Below, one piece after another: positions 14,921 through 33,720 of a stretch of DNA of 64,000 nucleotides. The DNA comes from Oryzias latipes (lineage: Eukaryota > Chordata > Actinopteri > Beloniformes > Adrianichthyidae). The position numbers were made by a program, and so were the translations under genes. The first letter of the stretch is position 1. The number at the start of each line of letters is the position of its first letter. A model generated the notes under the pieces. It made no database searches, was not told the DNA's origin, and worked only from the letters and a program-made list of their open reading frames with translations. The stretch spans positions 21,268,582-21,332,581 of the forward strand of contig NC_019864.2 of NCBI RefSeq assembly GCF_002234675.1. The letters run 5' to 3'.

Positions 14921-15006
14921 ATATATATGTCCTCCACCATGAGAAAAATGCCATAAGAACATGTTAAACAGACCAAAAACAAATTTTTCATTGCCGTGGG
15001 TCTTTA
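14868..15006 (-). repeat. (TA)n microsatellite followed by a family A MITE fragment
   Basis: An AT dinucleotide run covers about 14868-14929. It is followed at 14928-15006 by the 5' end of a minus-strand family A MITE (complement of CCTCCACCATGAGAAAAATG, ending near GGGTCTTTA). The microsatellite probably grew at the breakpoint of the truncated element. Confidence 0.55.
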
Positions 15007-15099
15007 CGAATTTCTGTGTAAAATTTGGATTATTATTAAATTTATTTTAGCTTATATGTAAGATTGAGTTTGCACTGGCTTTTACTTCACAAACTCAGT

Positions 15100-15845
15100 T
15101 AGTCTGCCTATTTGAAGGGGGACTGCAGTCACTGTTTGGTTTGTACCACACTGAATGTGGACCACAGAAAGTGACGGAGAAAGTTATTTCAAGAGTTTAT
15201 GAAATAAAGATCATGGAGACCATCTCCAAGCTGCGTTTCCTGTGAACACAACTGTACACTTCAGTCAGAGGTTTTAATGTCCACAAGACTGCAGCCAACC
15301 TGCACTGGAAGTGGCTGCAAGAGAGAGAAAACATTCAAGAGACAAATGATACAAATGGTAAACAGAAAAAAAAAAGGATGACCTCCAGAGACACTAAAGA
15401 TGAACTCCAAGGTCAAACTACATCAGTGTCAGATCTCACTATCAAGTGCTGTTTGAGACAACATGGAGCTCAGAAGGTGACCATATGCCACAGTGCAGTT
15501 TTAACAAACCACAAAGCCTCTGGGAGAGTGTTCTGACATGTTTCGCTCTGAATAAAACATAGTAGGAAAACTCCACAATGAACCATCCAGGAGGCTAACC
15601 TATAGGGTCTGGATCTGCTTAGCTGAATCTGGAACAGTAAGCTCAATGTAATCTCAAGACTATCAATGCTTTCCTGGAGCCAGATGTGCTGCCTGTTAAA
15701 ATAAATCCTGGTCTCAGCAACAGGTCAAGGGACTTCTGTGATAAGAACTACAATCCTGACACAGAGGGAGCGGTTTGGTCTAGGAGTGATCAAAAATACC
15801 TGTTGACAGGTGTAAAAAAAACACATTGGCAGTCACAAAGGTCAT
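15100..15845 (+). mobile_element. Decayed DNA transposon remnant (possibly Tc1/mariner type)
   Basis: No open frame survives, but sections such as AAAACTCCACAATGAACCAT and TTCCTGGAGCCAGATGTGCT resemble coding parts of old fish DNA transposons that I recall as multi-copy. The assignment rests on impression only; terminal repeats were not found. Confidence 0.3.
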
Positions 15846-17309
15846 TTGACTGATCTAAGATGATAAATAATCTAAGATAAGGGGATCATTTTTGTTTTAT
15901 CATTTTATAAATGATGCTAAGTGATAACAATATTAAAGCAATCTCTAAATTTCCTTGAATATTAGTTGCTTTTTAATAGTTATTTTGTTAGTTTCATTAA
16001 TGAACCACTGAGGGCTTTTCTTTCCACGAGCATGTTTTCCACAACTGTAAACATGGTTTATGGGTGTGACAAAAAAGAATAACAACCTTTCGTTGACAAA
16101 AAAAACAAACAAGTGATTGTCACATAAAAATCCAAACTAAACTTTTTTGAAGCTTTGAAGCCTTATTCCAACAAAGATCGAGCTCACCTAGTGGCCAATT
16201 GATGCTACTGCAACGTTTAACAAGCCTTGAAGTCCTAAAGTCAGCAAGTTTTGTTCACTAAACTATTAACAAAAAATCTTTTTTATAGTAAAAATATATA
16301 CACTTAAAAGTTTGGGAGCTGCAGTACTAATACAACAAAATTCTTTGTTGATGGAGGGAGAAGTTTCCTAAAAGAACTTAAGAACTTACGGTTCCAGCTT
16401 AAAATAATAAAATAATCATTCATGAAGACGAAACACAAAAGAGAACATTATCCTTAAGGTTAATCTAAAAGTGTTTATTAAAAAAAACTAAAAATGTAAA
16501 AATTTAGAGCAGCTTTCAAGTTAAACAAATGTGTATATTTCTTGTATTTTTATCAAGACCCAACAGGCTGAAGCTGGAATAGATGCTCTCTAAATAAGTT
16601 GATTTTTTTTTTTTACTTGTCCTGTCCAGCAGCTGAGCAAACATAAGAGCTGAAGCCCTCTTGTGTTGGAAAGATTTTACTGTAACTAAAGGGGACTTAT
16701 GAATCTTCAGACACACGGGGTGCAAATTTGTATAAACCCCTTTTGTATTTGAGACTAAACTTTATATTAATTATGTTTGAATTCATTTGTTGTTGGACCG
16801 GACTGAAAAGAGAAGATAGACGGAGAGAGGGAGATGTTGGAGGATAAGGGCACAAAAGAAAGGGGAAAAATGGGGATTTTTGGTTTTATATTACTTATAA
16901 ACCTGCCTGTAATGATTTCAAACATCCAGCAACTTGTTGCTATATGCTGCTTCACGGTTCTACTCCCCCTCCTCTTTAATTACCCTCCACCCACCCCCCT
17001 CCCCCAGTATCCCTTTCTTTTCTTCCCTTCTTTTCTTTTCCATCTGGTCCAACAAAAGACTGTTGCAGATATGAGTAAGATGAATAAAGTTTAGCCTGAA
17101 CTACAAAAGGAGTTTATTTAAATATACACATTGTGTTAAACGATTCATAACCCCTATTGTAACAGTAAAATATGTCCAACACAAGAGGCTTTCAGCTCTC
17201 GTCTGTCTGCTCAGCTGTTGGACAGGACAAGTTAAAAAAACAATAATAATAATAAAAAATGGGGAGTGAAGAAATTGGAAATGGTGTTTACTTTTCAGCA
17301 TATCCCTTC

Positions 17310-17440
17310 AGAGGTAGCCACAGCAAATCAGCCTTCCCTGATTCGCACAGGTGGTTTGCCGGTGGTCATGCCAGATGCCTTTCCTGACACAACCCTGTAG
17401 GATATCCGGGCTGGAAGACCCAGACTTGGGCCACCTTGCG
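17310..17440 (+). repeat. Teleost interspersed repeat, second copy
   Basis: It carries CCTTCCCTGATTCGCACAGG and GATGCCTTTCCTGACACAAC, diverged matches to the repeats at 1-290 and 49836-50045. Confidence 0.5.
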
Positions 17441-18239
17441 GCTACAGGTTAAAAAATTAAAAAAAAACAAAAAAACGAATAACAATAAAATTGCCAGCTT
17501 AGTCCACAACCAAAACCAAAAATGCAAGGCAATGAGTGCGAAAAAAAGTGGTTGATTCTTTGGCAACTATCTGCCATAAATACAAGTCTCTGCTGGATGG
17601 AAGTTGATTAGTAATCTGACATGGGGAGGGAAGGGTCAGGGCAGAAAATTCACTGAGAAGATGACAAAAAGCCTCAAGGACGTTCATCTGGACAGCAGTG
17701 ATGTGGGTGGTTCATGTTGGACTCATGTTTAAATGGATATGAGAAGAGGGGGAGATGGAATAGACTTGTCTCTTACATATACATCAGCCTTTCCTTCCTT
17801 GCACATCACAACACCACACTCCCACTCTGTCAGCAGCTCCAACTCACTAATCAATCACACGGATGCAAACACAGAGATGGAGGCAAATCCTCAGTGAATA
17901 AACTCTGCAATGTCCAAAAATAAAAACTGGCTTCCTCTCATGCCTTATTCCTGTCCCAGAAACATGAAGCCCCAGCTTGCATTTTGAGAAGTGAAGCCCT
18001 TCCAGCCACTCACTGGGACCCCAAAGCCCATCCTCAGAGGCTGTGATGAATGATAAATATCTGCCTTGCATGTTCTAGTTGCAGAGGCTTTGTGGCTGAC
18101 AGAAGCAGGTCAGAGTTTTACTACAAACTCGCTTCTAGAAACAACTTCTGCTGCCTTGATCTCAAATAATTCCGGCAAAGCATTCCTGAAGCAGCCTTTC
18201 CATGTGGATCCTGCTTTGAAGAGCGTGTCATGTTATTTC

Positions 18240-19340
18240 TCGTGAGTGCACATGAACAACAACAGCGAATAGGAAACATCTGATCCACGGCGTGGGCCAC
18301 GAGCTCTGTTCCCGATCGATACCGGGAGAAAACCGCAGGTTGTGGCATCACACATGACAGACACACCCCCCTCCGAACTGTGGCATCGAACCAGCGACCC
18401 TAAACAAGCGCCTACGATCAGAGCCACTGTGGCTCGTGAAGGAGCTGAACCGATATTCGCGGCGCGCGTGCGTGTGGCGTCTTCAGGCCTGCTTACCAGC
18501 CCCGTGCTCGTGAGCGCAGACTGACAGGTGAGCGCGCAAATCAGACCACATCTTAATCAAAGCACACGCTCACGCGCATCACAACCCCGCGCGCACACCC
18601 CTGTAGTGGCAGCTGCGGAAGCCCACGCGCCCAGCGCTCCTGGTCCCAGCATGTCTCACCTTGCTTGACGCATTTGAACCGGACCGGGTCTTTGCAGTGC
18701 TTGATCACGGCCAGCACGTCCCGGGTGGTGAGCCCAGCCACTGGCATGTCGTTGACCTCCAGCAGCAGCTCATCCTGGGCCAGTTTTCCGCTCTGGATCA
18801 GTCCCTTCCCCTGCTTTACCTCCCCGAAGTAGGGGAACTGGCCGTTTTCCGCGCCTCCTTTCAGCTCGAACCCCAGCTCCCCGTCTTTCCCCCGGGTGAT
18901 CACCGCTTCGTGGACTTTGTTGGTCCAGTGGTTTTTCTTCTTGAGGCTCTTCGACATCGTTAACTAACCTCGGGCTAGCCCGTGCAAGACGCCTCCTACC
19001 GTCTCATCCCAGCCTTTGTGCGGCAGACTGCAGCTTCACGGCTCCATCATCAGCGGAGGACGCGTAGCGCAGTGTCCGCTCTGCGAGCCGCGCAGACGGG
19101 CGGAGAGCTGCGGCACAGCGCAGCGGCGAATGCAATAATTATTACTCTGTCAGACGCGCACACACACAAGAGACAGATCCTAGCAGATGACCCGGATGTG
19201 AAGCCTGAAGGAGGGGAGAGATGAATGGTTCTGGTTCGGCGTGAAGCGATGGAGAGGAGGGGAAATAACGCGGGAGGCGCTTCTCTTTACTACGGAGCCA
19301 GAGGCGCTTCCACTCATGACAGGCAGGACGAGCCCTGCCT
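18240..19340 (-). promoter_or_regulatory. magi2: CpG-rich promoter and 5' UTR region of magi2
   Basis: CpG dinucleotides are dense here, for example at 18459-18480 and 19055-19125, against a CpG-poor AT-rich background. The block surrounds the magi2 start codon at 18957 and extends about 400 bases upstream of it on the minus strand. No clear TATA box is placed to serve it, which fits a CpG-island promoter. The exact transcription start is not visible. Confidence 0.6.
18660..18957 (-). CDS. magi2: MAGI2 scaffold protein, first coding exon (partial gene)
   Basis: This is the first coding exon of a membrane-associated guanylate kinase with WW and PDZ domains. It encodes 99 complete codons plus one base. 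The start MSKSLKKKNHWTNKVHEAVI and the stretch LGFELKGGAENGQFPY match the N-terminal PDZ0 domain (about residues 17-99) of MAGI2 much better than MAGI1 or MAGI3, as I recall those sequences. The ATG is at 18957. The exon ends CAAG at 18660 before a consensus GTGAGA donor, so the open frame that runs on to 18553 is intron. The remaining exons (guanylate kinase, WW, further PDZ) must lie left of the window. In known biology MAGI2 scaffolds receptors and adhesion proteins at synapses and kidney slit diaphragms. Having gnai1 as the upstream neighbour repeats the order on human 7q21. The teleost a/b paralogue cannot be assigned. Confidence 0.87.
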
Positions 19341-19854
19341 GCCACCAACACAACTTCAGCTTTACTTGTTTTAACAGTATATAGAAACGGTTTTTATAAA
19401 AGGGGTCATGTCATTTTGTTTACAAAACGATGAGAAAAAGATCCTAATTTTTTCCAGTTAAATTTTTATAACATTTATATATGCTAATTAACCCCATCGT
19501 CATGGTTTCTTTGGGTCACTGGTTATGTGAAATATTCCAAAGTACAGATTGACACACCGAGAAGTCCCAAACTGCAAAAGCTGGAGGGAAGCTGCAGTGT
19601 TTCCCTGCAGGACCTGTGTTTCTTCTGAAAGGAACCAGTTTCAAAGCTTCCTTATAGCTCAAGGCGTTGCTGCACTGTATGGTTCTTATTGCAATATGCA
19701 GCATCTCTGCTCATTAAATGATCATAAACCACTTCACAAAACCCCCGTGTTTCCATATAAAGCAAATTCTGCTTCGCTTTATTATTTTTTCAACACCTTC
19801 AACAAAGTTCTGATGGAAATAAAAGTGAATAATCATCCTAACTGAAAAGCTCAT

Positions 19855-20200
19855 CGTTTCAAGACTCATTCTGACGAAAATTGTATTTTTGATGTTTTTG
19901 TCATGTTCTTGTGGCGTTTTTCACATGGAGGACATGTGTTTAAAAAAAAAAGCTCAAAGCTGCATTTCTAAGTAGTTTCTTTATTCAAATCGTTGTGAAT
20001 CAGGAACAAAAAAAATAATAATAATAAAAAATTGAAGAGGCTTGTAGCAGAGACACAGGTGCTACAGTTGTTGTCTCACAAGCTCCCTGTTCTGCACCAT
20101 TCTGATACATCCATTTGCAGACAAATAGATCCATGTGCATCTTTGTTTTGCTCCTCCGAGCTGACATCTGACTCAAAACTGTACCACTGGACAGACGCAC
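19855..20200 (+). mobile_element. MITE family A, 3'-truncated copy
   Basis: It starts CAAGACTCATTCTGACGAAA and keeps the TTCTTGTGGCGTTTTTCACA, TTCTTTATTCAAATCGTTGT and GAATCAGGAACA blocks, then diverges after about 20195 without the right terminal repeat. Confidence 0.55.
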
Positions 20201-21104
20201 CACTCAAGGAAAGAACAATGTTACATCCACAAGGTTGTAGGTCTAGAGCTTTGGGAGACATGAATTCAAGACCTACAATGCAATGATTCTACAGTTTTTT
20301 TTTTTTAAATCTACACATAAGTTTGAAAAAAAGACAGGTGGAAGTTTTCGGGACCATGGATGGACCAAAGAAATGACACAAGTAGAACAAAACTAGGCCA
20401 AACTATTCTGTCATTAAAAAAAAACAAGAAAAAAGTTTGGGGGGGTGATCAACCAATCCGAGATGAATCTACATGGGAATGTACAAGGTAAGTTGATTTT
20501 ACTGTCTACAAAACCTCCCAAAAACTCTAGTACACATGAGTTTTTACCAATTTAAAAATAAATAAATAAAATAATGGGTATAAAGAGTCTTCTGGGTGTT
20601 TATTCAGGAGCTCTATAGATTCATGTAGCAGGCTGTGGGGTCTGACTGGTTCACAGACCTCCACCAGGCGTCTTCACTTAGACCATCAAGAAGAACAGAG
20701 GAGAACAGAAAACAAGATCTGTAAGGCCTCTGCATGTAACAAGCACGAAACAGGAATTAAGGACAGATCCTAAAACAATCTTAAATGAATATCATCGTCA
20801 TCATCGTCACACAAAACCAAACTTATAGTGTTGCATCAGTTTAAGCTTTGTTGGCACTTTGTGCTTATGTTGTTTTGTTGATTGACATCCTCTTTTTTTA
20901 TTGTTCTATATGATTTAATTTGAACACATTTTTACTTCTTTCATTCTTTTAGTAGTTTTATACGTTAGGTTTGGAATAAGTCCACTTTTAGAACATCCTT
21001 GCATAATATTTGCATCATGTTTGTGTCGTAACCTTTATCATTTTTTGTAAAAATATATCTAGACTTTCATATTTTATTAAATAAGTCAAAAGGCTTCAAA
21101 ACCA

Positions 21105-21105
<1 letters not shown>

Positions 21106-21147
<42 letters not shown>
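21106..21147. repeat. (TA)n microsatellite
   Basis: An uninterrupted AT dinucleotide run of about 42 bases. Confidence 0.9.
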
Positions 21148-21151
<4 letters not shown>

Positions 21152-23470
21152 CAAATTAGCTTAAAGCTAAACATTATAGCTACAATAAACACTCAAAACC
21201 AAACAAACTGAGCTTGTATTTTATTGCTCTTCTATTAAAATACTAATTTTGTCTCCAATAGTTACTTTACCCATTTTATCCTTGTTGGAATTCAGACTTT
21301 TGCCAGTTTTTTTTAGTGCACACCATTTAACTTGATTTAGCATTAAACTGAAAGCCCTCTTATTGAATTATAAGCATTTTTTTTTTCATTTTTATCCGCT
21401 ATGTTTGACTTTCTAACAAAATTTAGAAGAAAGTTGGCATTTTTAGCTTCTTAAAGATGATACAAATGCTTTCTGCAGAGCTTCAACATTCATAGTGCAA
21501 ACATTTTCAAAGGAAATGCATCTTTCTTGCTCATTATAATGTGTCAAAGTTATTTCTAAAATAAAAATATATATACTCATGATGATCAAATTTAGCTTTT
21601 GCCCTTTTGGATGCAGAAAATGTCTCAGTTAGTTGGTCACAGTTGCACCAGTGCTTTGAAGACATTTTCAAGTCAGAGGGAAAATTACAAATCCTTTTTT
21701 TGTCATCACTTTTTCATGAACGTGCAGTTTTCCAAAGTGGCTGAAGTAACGTTTCATTTAAAAATTAATGTTCAAATCAAGAGCTTTTCCTCCAAATTTA
21801 CAGAGGATGGCGGTCCCTCCTGCTGCCGCTGTCATCCGCCCTTATGCGTGTTTTGGTTTAGTGTGTACTGCTACTGCAAAAAACAACAAAAAAACAACAA
21901 CAACACAACATTACTGTACACAGCTCCCTGAGCAGCCTGTGAATAATCCATGAGGAGCAGCGGATCCACTTTGACTGTCACTTTGCTGATTTAAGTGTCC
22001 TGGCATGTAGGTCAGGCTATATGTTTGGACTACCTCAAGTGCTTTTGGCGCTAATGCTAAAATATGATGATTAAGATAATATTCATCCTAAAGATCTACC
22101 ACCCTGGTGGAGGACGAGTCCTGCATAATTCAGAAACGTTCAGAGATTTACACCAAGTGGAGAAACGAATCCTCCCCTTCTCTGTTCTGCTGAATGTCAG
22201 GAATTGTTCGGCCTGAAATTGCTCATGTATTTCAGGGAGAAGACAATGCAGCAGCTCCAGAATCTGCAGGTTTTCAGTCCGCTGCTATGTCTTTTAAAGT
22301 ATTAAACTTTCTGGATTGTTCAATTATTAAATCAGACACTCTGGAGAAATTCTAAACTGACTCCCAGCACGTTCCCTTTGTTATGCAATACTTCTTTTTG
22401 TGGTCAGAAGTGTACGTGACGTCATTTTTTTTTGCTTTTCTCATGTAACTATTTTTGGATCAAACTCTTTCTCTATTTTGGACTTTCGTTTTGGCACAAC
22501 AAAGAGAAGAGCCAACAGCTGTCGAAGCTCCACGACTAAATTTAGACCCTGTTTAAGAAACTCGTTTCCACTTTAAGATCCTCTCTTGACAAGTCACTGA
22601 AGCAGAGCAGCTGTGTCCATGTGGGTGAGTGGATGGGAGGTGGAGAAGCTTTGCTTTCCAAGCTCATTTTGACTGTGAAAGTGATAAAAAAGAATAATAT
22701 TTAACAGAAAATAAACATTTGTTAATAGATCAAACACCAAACTTTCTAAAAAAAAAAAAGGCTTCTTCTTAAGCAGTTTGGGCTCTGTGTGCTCAAAGGC
22801 TGTGGGCAGGAAGAGCGATAAGGATATTACTTTATATCATCACTGTAGACAGTCAATAATGAGCATCCTGAAGCGCACTGCCAAACAACAGAAGGCAAAC
22901 GCACAATAACACCAGGCAGTCTGTGCACTGAGAGGAGGAATTTCAATGAGCTTATATGGATTTAGTCCCTAGCCTCCCTCATTGACTCTCTGCTCTGTGG
23001 TTTTGTTGTTGGGGAAAATGCACACTAAGTTGTTTTTATTGCCCAGCAAAGAGAAGCGGGAGAGAAGGGTCACCTTCACTCAGACACTTGCAGATTTCTA
23101 ACAGAGAGAGCTGCCTCTTTGTCTTTAGTGGAGATGCTTCAGACGGAAGACAATCGTCACGCACCGAGACAGTGGCTCTTCTTGGAAGACATTTTCCTGG
23201 TTGAGCAAATGACATCTGTGTAAAAAAACCAGAGAGGACTGAAGTCGCAGTTAAGATCTTTTTCAATCAAATAGGGAGATTTAGTTAATTAGACGGGATG
23301 GCCTGGGGGAATTAGCACGTAAATCATTTTTAGCAATCCCTCAAAACATGCAATGAGATTTTATTATTAAAAAAAAATCTACTTTTGGTGACGGTTTCCC
23401 TGATTGAAGTTAAAAACACTGGTGAGACTTAAAATAATTATTAAAAATACCATAAATATGCTGCAACAGA

Positions 23471-23578
23471 CTGGTGACCAGTCCTGGGTGTACCCCGCCT
23501 TAGCCCAACAGTAGGCGGGACAGGCCTTGGGAACCCCGTAACCCCAAAAAGGTTAAGAAAATGGATGGACGGACACCA
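23471..23578 (+). repeat. 3' end of an L2-type LINE
   Basis: The stretch runs GACTGGTGACCAGTCCTGGG, then GTACCCCGCCTTAGCCCAAC, and ends in the short tail GAAAATGGATGGACGGAC. This is the familiar 3' terminus of fish L2-like LINEs. Confidence 0.6.
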
Positions 23579-23671
23579 AAAATATGAGTCTGACAACCAA
23601 ATTTGTTCAAAAATGTGCTAAATTTACTGCAGTTTTTTTTTTGCTGTCAATTTTGATTGTCTATTTTGTGC

Positions 23672-23985
23672 AATTCAATTCAATTTTATTTAGGTAGCCC
23701 AATATTTACAACAATAGTCATCTCAATGGGCTTCATACCGGTAATTGTATAACAAACATGAATCATAAAGAACATAAAGTCATAAAATACAATAGCTGAT
23801 TGCTAAACTTAACAGACTAAACTAAACCGGGCATCCATCCTACCCTTAGACCCTTCTTCGCGGTAAGGAAAAACTCCTCAAAAAAAAAAAAGAAGAAACC
23901 TCAGGGATGCCCACATGAAGGAGGGATCCTCCCCCAGGACAGACGGACGATGTACTGGAACTCTAAGAGAAGAATTTGCTTATCC
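23672..23985. repeat. Teleost interspersed repeat with AATTC run
   Basis: It begins CAATTCAATTCAATTTTATT, passes TACCCTTAGACCCTTCTTCG and GGAAAAACTCCTC, and ends near a CCCCCAGGACAGACGGACG block. A second, shorter copy of its first part is at 53066-53275 in chrm2 intron 2. The family is widespread in percomorph fish. Confidence 0.55.
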
Positions 23986-26324
23986 AACTCTGAAACTATT
24001 TAAAAAAATTCCAGCAGATAGGCTTCATCCAGATGTGTAGGGGGACGGCTGGGGGCGCGAGACCACAACCAAGTGTAGGAGCAGGAGCAGAGGCGAGGGA
24101 CACGGTCAGGTACATGAGCACAGATGTCTTTTTTTTTCTCAATCACAATTAGATGAACATTTTCAACACATAGCAGCATTAAACATTTTAAACTGCTTTT
24201 TTTGTGCCTTATTCATTTATATATTTTTGTTTTACAGGCAAGGCAAACATGACAAATATATGCTCAAGAATTAGAATATTGACTATACAACTTTTCAAGG
24301 ACACTTCAAATGTAAATACAATTTAAACCTTTTCCACTAAAAATAAAAAAGACATTTCTGAACTACTTTTCATAAAACTTCAATCTGCAGTTTAAGAGAA
24401 CTCCTCAAAGGTTGAATAAGGTTGGAAGTATTTCACTTTCACCTCTGCTTGTCCACCCTTGTCTTGACTTTTAGTCTGAACTAACTGCTTAATGAAGTTC
24501 AGGCTTTTGGATCACCTAAAAAAATGAAGTGATGGTTGCTTTTTGAAAATGTAACCATGCAGCATATCTTCCCCTCTGGGGCAAACCTGTTAGGTTGACA
24601 TTGTGAGGACATCAAAGTCCTTATCAGTTAACATTCCACTGCATCTTTATTTCTCTTTCTCCAGGCCTGTTAAAATTCAGTCCATTAAAATGTGATTCCA
24701 TGTGTGTTGACCCGAGGACCTAACAGGCTTTTCTACTGTCTTCAGTTGCCTTTAGGCTGCACTTCTCACACATACTGAGGCAGTGATGCAATGCAAGAAT
24801 AGACGTGTGTCTGTTTTACAGTGTCAAGAGACAGAAACTCTGCAAGGTTCAGCATTTCTAGTGATGTAATGTTCAGACATGGTCGCACTTCCTCCATACA
24901 GTCGGATCAGAGCAAACTTCAGAAGATAAATGAAGCTGGTTGTGATTAAACCGAACATGAACTTAGTTTCAAGTGGAATACTAAAGCTGACTGGTTGAGA
25001 ATCAAATTAGAAAATCTTCTGTCCTTAATGCACTAAAAATAGATTTTTTTTTAAGTTTATGTATGCGTTTTCCTGAAAATGTTATCCCTGTGCTTGGTTG
25101 TGCTTAAGGAATCAGATCAAATACTGATTAGTATTAGAGCCAAACAACACCTTGTTGGGTTATTTTATTAATCTTTTTTTAACCTTAGACATGCCATTGT
25201 TTCACAGAAAATGCTTATTTGTAGCAATCTTGAACTATATTTGTTTAGTGTTTTATGCTGATATTGCTCAGTGAGGCCTGCAGTGTCTGAGCTGTTTTCA
25301 GACTATTTTTTTTACCAACAATTTGGCATTTGAATTGCCCGACTATGTGCCAAGTTAAGTTTGTTTTTATGGTCTGTAATGCTGTTTATTCTAGATCTAT
25401 TACAAATGGTCTTTGTTTCGTTATTTCCTTCACGCGTTGATTTTTAAGGCAATTACAATCAGTTTTACACTGTGGGAAGGGCTTTTACAGATTAACTAAA
25501 TAGCTCTGAAAGTACGTTTTAAAATCACACAATACCTAGCAGAAAAAGCTTAGACCTTATCACTGTACTGGAGCAGCTGCAGCTCAGCCATAGAACATGG
25601 AAGTCAACATTGGCTCTGCTGTGACCCATTTGTGGCATGTTAGATTCATAAAAACTCTGAGCTGAGTGCAGTTAATATTATCCAAAATGTAATTAAGATG
25701 CTTTGATAAGCCCACCGCCATCTCTAATGACTTGGATCAACTCGTGAATGCTTGGACTCTCACAATAATCCCCAGCTTGGTAGACAACCCCTTTCTCCTT
25801 ACAAGACTAATTAGGCCAAATCCTGATGTTTTTTCCAAAAAGATAATATGGGACAACCTGGTGTGTCTTGGCAGGAAGCGAATTTAGCCAATTATGTCAA
25901 CGCACACTTTCCCTTTTCAGTTCCTGCAGCTCTCTACTGCGGTCACTAGAGGGAGACACACAAAAAACAGAGCCAAGCCGTTTTTCCTGTTACATAAGAT
26001 TGTTTTTAACCTGTTTATTAGATCTTTGATAGATTTTCTTGGCTAACTGGCCTGACTTTAAGTCTGATTTATTAATCACAATTTAAAGCAACAATTCACA
26101 CGAAGAAAAATGTTTAAAAGGTACCTAAAATTGTAGCTCGAGCAGTTTTTGTCCACTAATTGTCCTAATTTTTAAGCAAAATGTAATCACAACAATAAAA
26201 TACATTAAAAACATAGGTTATTCAGATATCTAACAAATATGAAATAGCATTTTCTGTAAGAAAAGGAAGAAAAAAAACCAGACAACTGTTGTGCAAGTTG
26301 CCATGGCTTCACCATTGCAACCCT

Positions 26325-26330
26325 TTTATT
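26325..26330 (-). promoter_or_regulatory. Candidate polyadenylation signal for gnai1
   Basis: This is the first AATAAA on the minus strand downstream of the gnai1 stop codon. It would give a 3' UTR of about 1.07 kb. No transcript evidence is available. Confidence 0.3.
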
Positions 26331-26711
26331 AGCAAAATCACTTGGATTAGTCCACTAATGTCCCCATCCAATGAAAAACCAGGGCTGGGGGACTGAAGGG
26401 CGATATGTAACTTGAACCCATCACAGATCCTAATCAGTAACAGTGCACTTGTATTCAGCCGGCTGTCTGTCTACACTGAACACAAGGTCTATGTTCGGTC
26501 ATTACAGTCTGCTTCGAGGCCACCTTTGCTTTCTTCTTTTCAAAGCTGCGTCTTCTATGTCGCTCGGGAATGTTTGAAACGGCACAGCATCTTTGTGTGC
26601 TCGATAATGCCAAAGTAGCTTCTTTTTTGGTCGCATAGAAAAATAAAAAATTTGAAGAAGGATGACAAGTTGAGGAATCAAAGTCCCTTTGTTTCATACC
26701 GTGCAAACATT

Positions 26712-26733
26712 CACACACACACACACACACACA
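26712..26733. repeat. (CA)n microsatellite
   Basis: A short perfect CA run, within what may be the gnai1 3' UTR. Confidence 0.85.
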
Positions 26734-27397
26734 ACTTCACTCATTCGGACGAAGTTCTGGATCACGCGAGTTTCCACACGGCTCTCACAGTATGTCAGTG
26801 TCAGAGTGAACTGGTCTGCAGAGTAACTTGGTCTTGGTCTTGGTTTGTTTGTTTTTTCCTCCCCTGTCTTTCAAATGAGGCAAAAATTATTTGGACAATG
26901 AAGGACTTACAACAAAAAAAAAAAAAAAGACATTATGGATTCAAGGGACTTTGATGGCAGCTACAAAACAATGAAAAACACACTGCAACAAAGGGATGCC
27001 AGGCTCAAGCAACTAAAAATAATAGACAGTTTTCTTTGATGGACAAAAAAAAAAATCCTCCCTCCCCCCAATATATAAAAAATAAAATAAAACAAGCTAA
27101 TTTTAAAAACGGCAGAAAGAAAAAAATCCCTTGCCATTAACTGTTGTACAAATATTTTACACAAAAGGTTTTTTCTACACACCGTCTTCATAACTTTTAG
27201 AGATGAACATAAGTTAATAAGAGGTTAAAAGTGACGTTCTCAGCAGGGTCCTCTAAGCCGCCTCCACTCAGACTCCAGATGAAAAAAGTCACTTGGGAAA
27301 GTAACTGCCATGCAGCCCTGAAAGGCAGAGAAATAAAGCCGTCAGAGTAAAACCCGGCACTCAAACCAGTCCGGCTTGGAAGCGCCGCTCGGTACCT

Positions 27398-33720
<6,323 letters not shown>

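Larger units (their letters stand above)
1..18659 (-). other. magi2 intron 1 (5' part), repeat-bearing, no exons seen
   Basis: Everything left of magi2 exon 1 should be its first intron, which is very long in vertebrate MAGI2. I found no open frame here resembling the guanylate kinase, WW or further PDZ parts, and the short open frames have no recognisable domains. The stretch holds the individually listed repeats (1-290, 1707-2217, 3651-3859, 7354-7889, 13402-13450, 14395-14680, 14868-15006, 15100-15845, 17310-17440). The rest is AT-rich unique sequence with nothing I can name. Confidence 0.6.
19352..26300. other. Intergenic region between magi2 and gnai1
   Basis: No exon is supported here. 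The stretch holds a family A MITE fragment (19855-20200), a (TA)n run (21106-21147), a LINE 3' end (23471-23578), another interspersed repeat (23672-23985), and unique AT-rich sequence. Two unique blocks (about 23285-23370 and 25660-25910) lack repeat character and contain several TAATTA-type cores; they are discussed in the findings. Confidence 0.55.

Noticed and set aside
18553..18659. Extension of the magi2 open frame beyond 18660
   Set aside because: The donor CAAG/GTGAGA and the end of homology at residue 99 show that this part is intron.
18661..18963. 100-codon plus-strand open frame
   Set aside because: It is the antisense shadow of magi2 exon 1.
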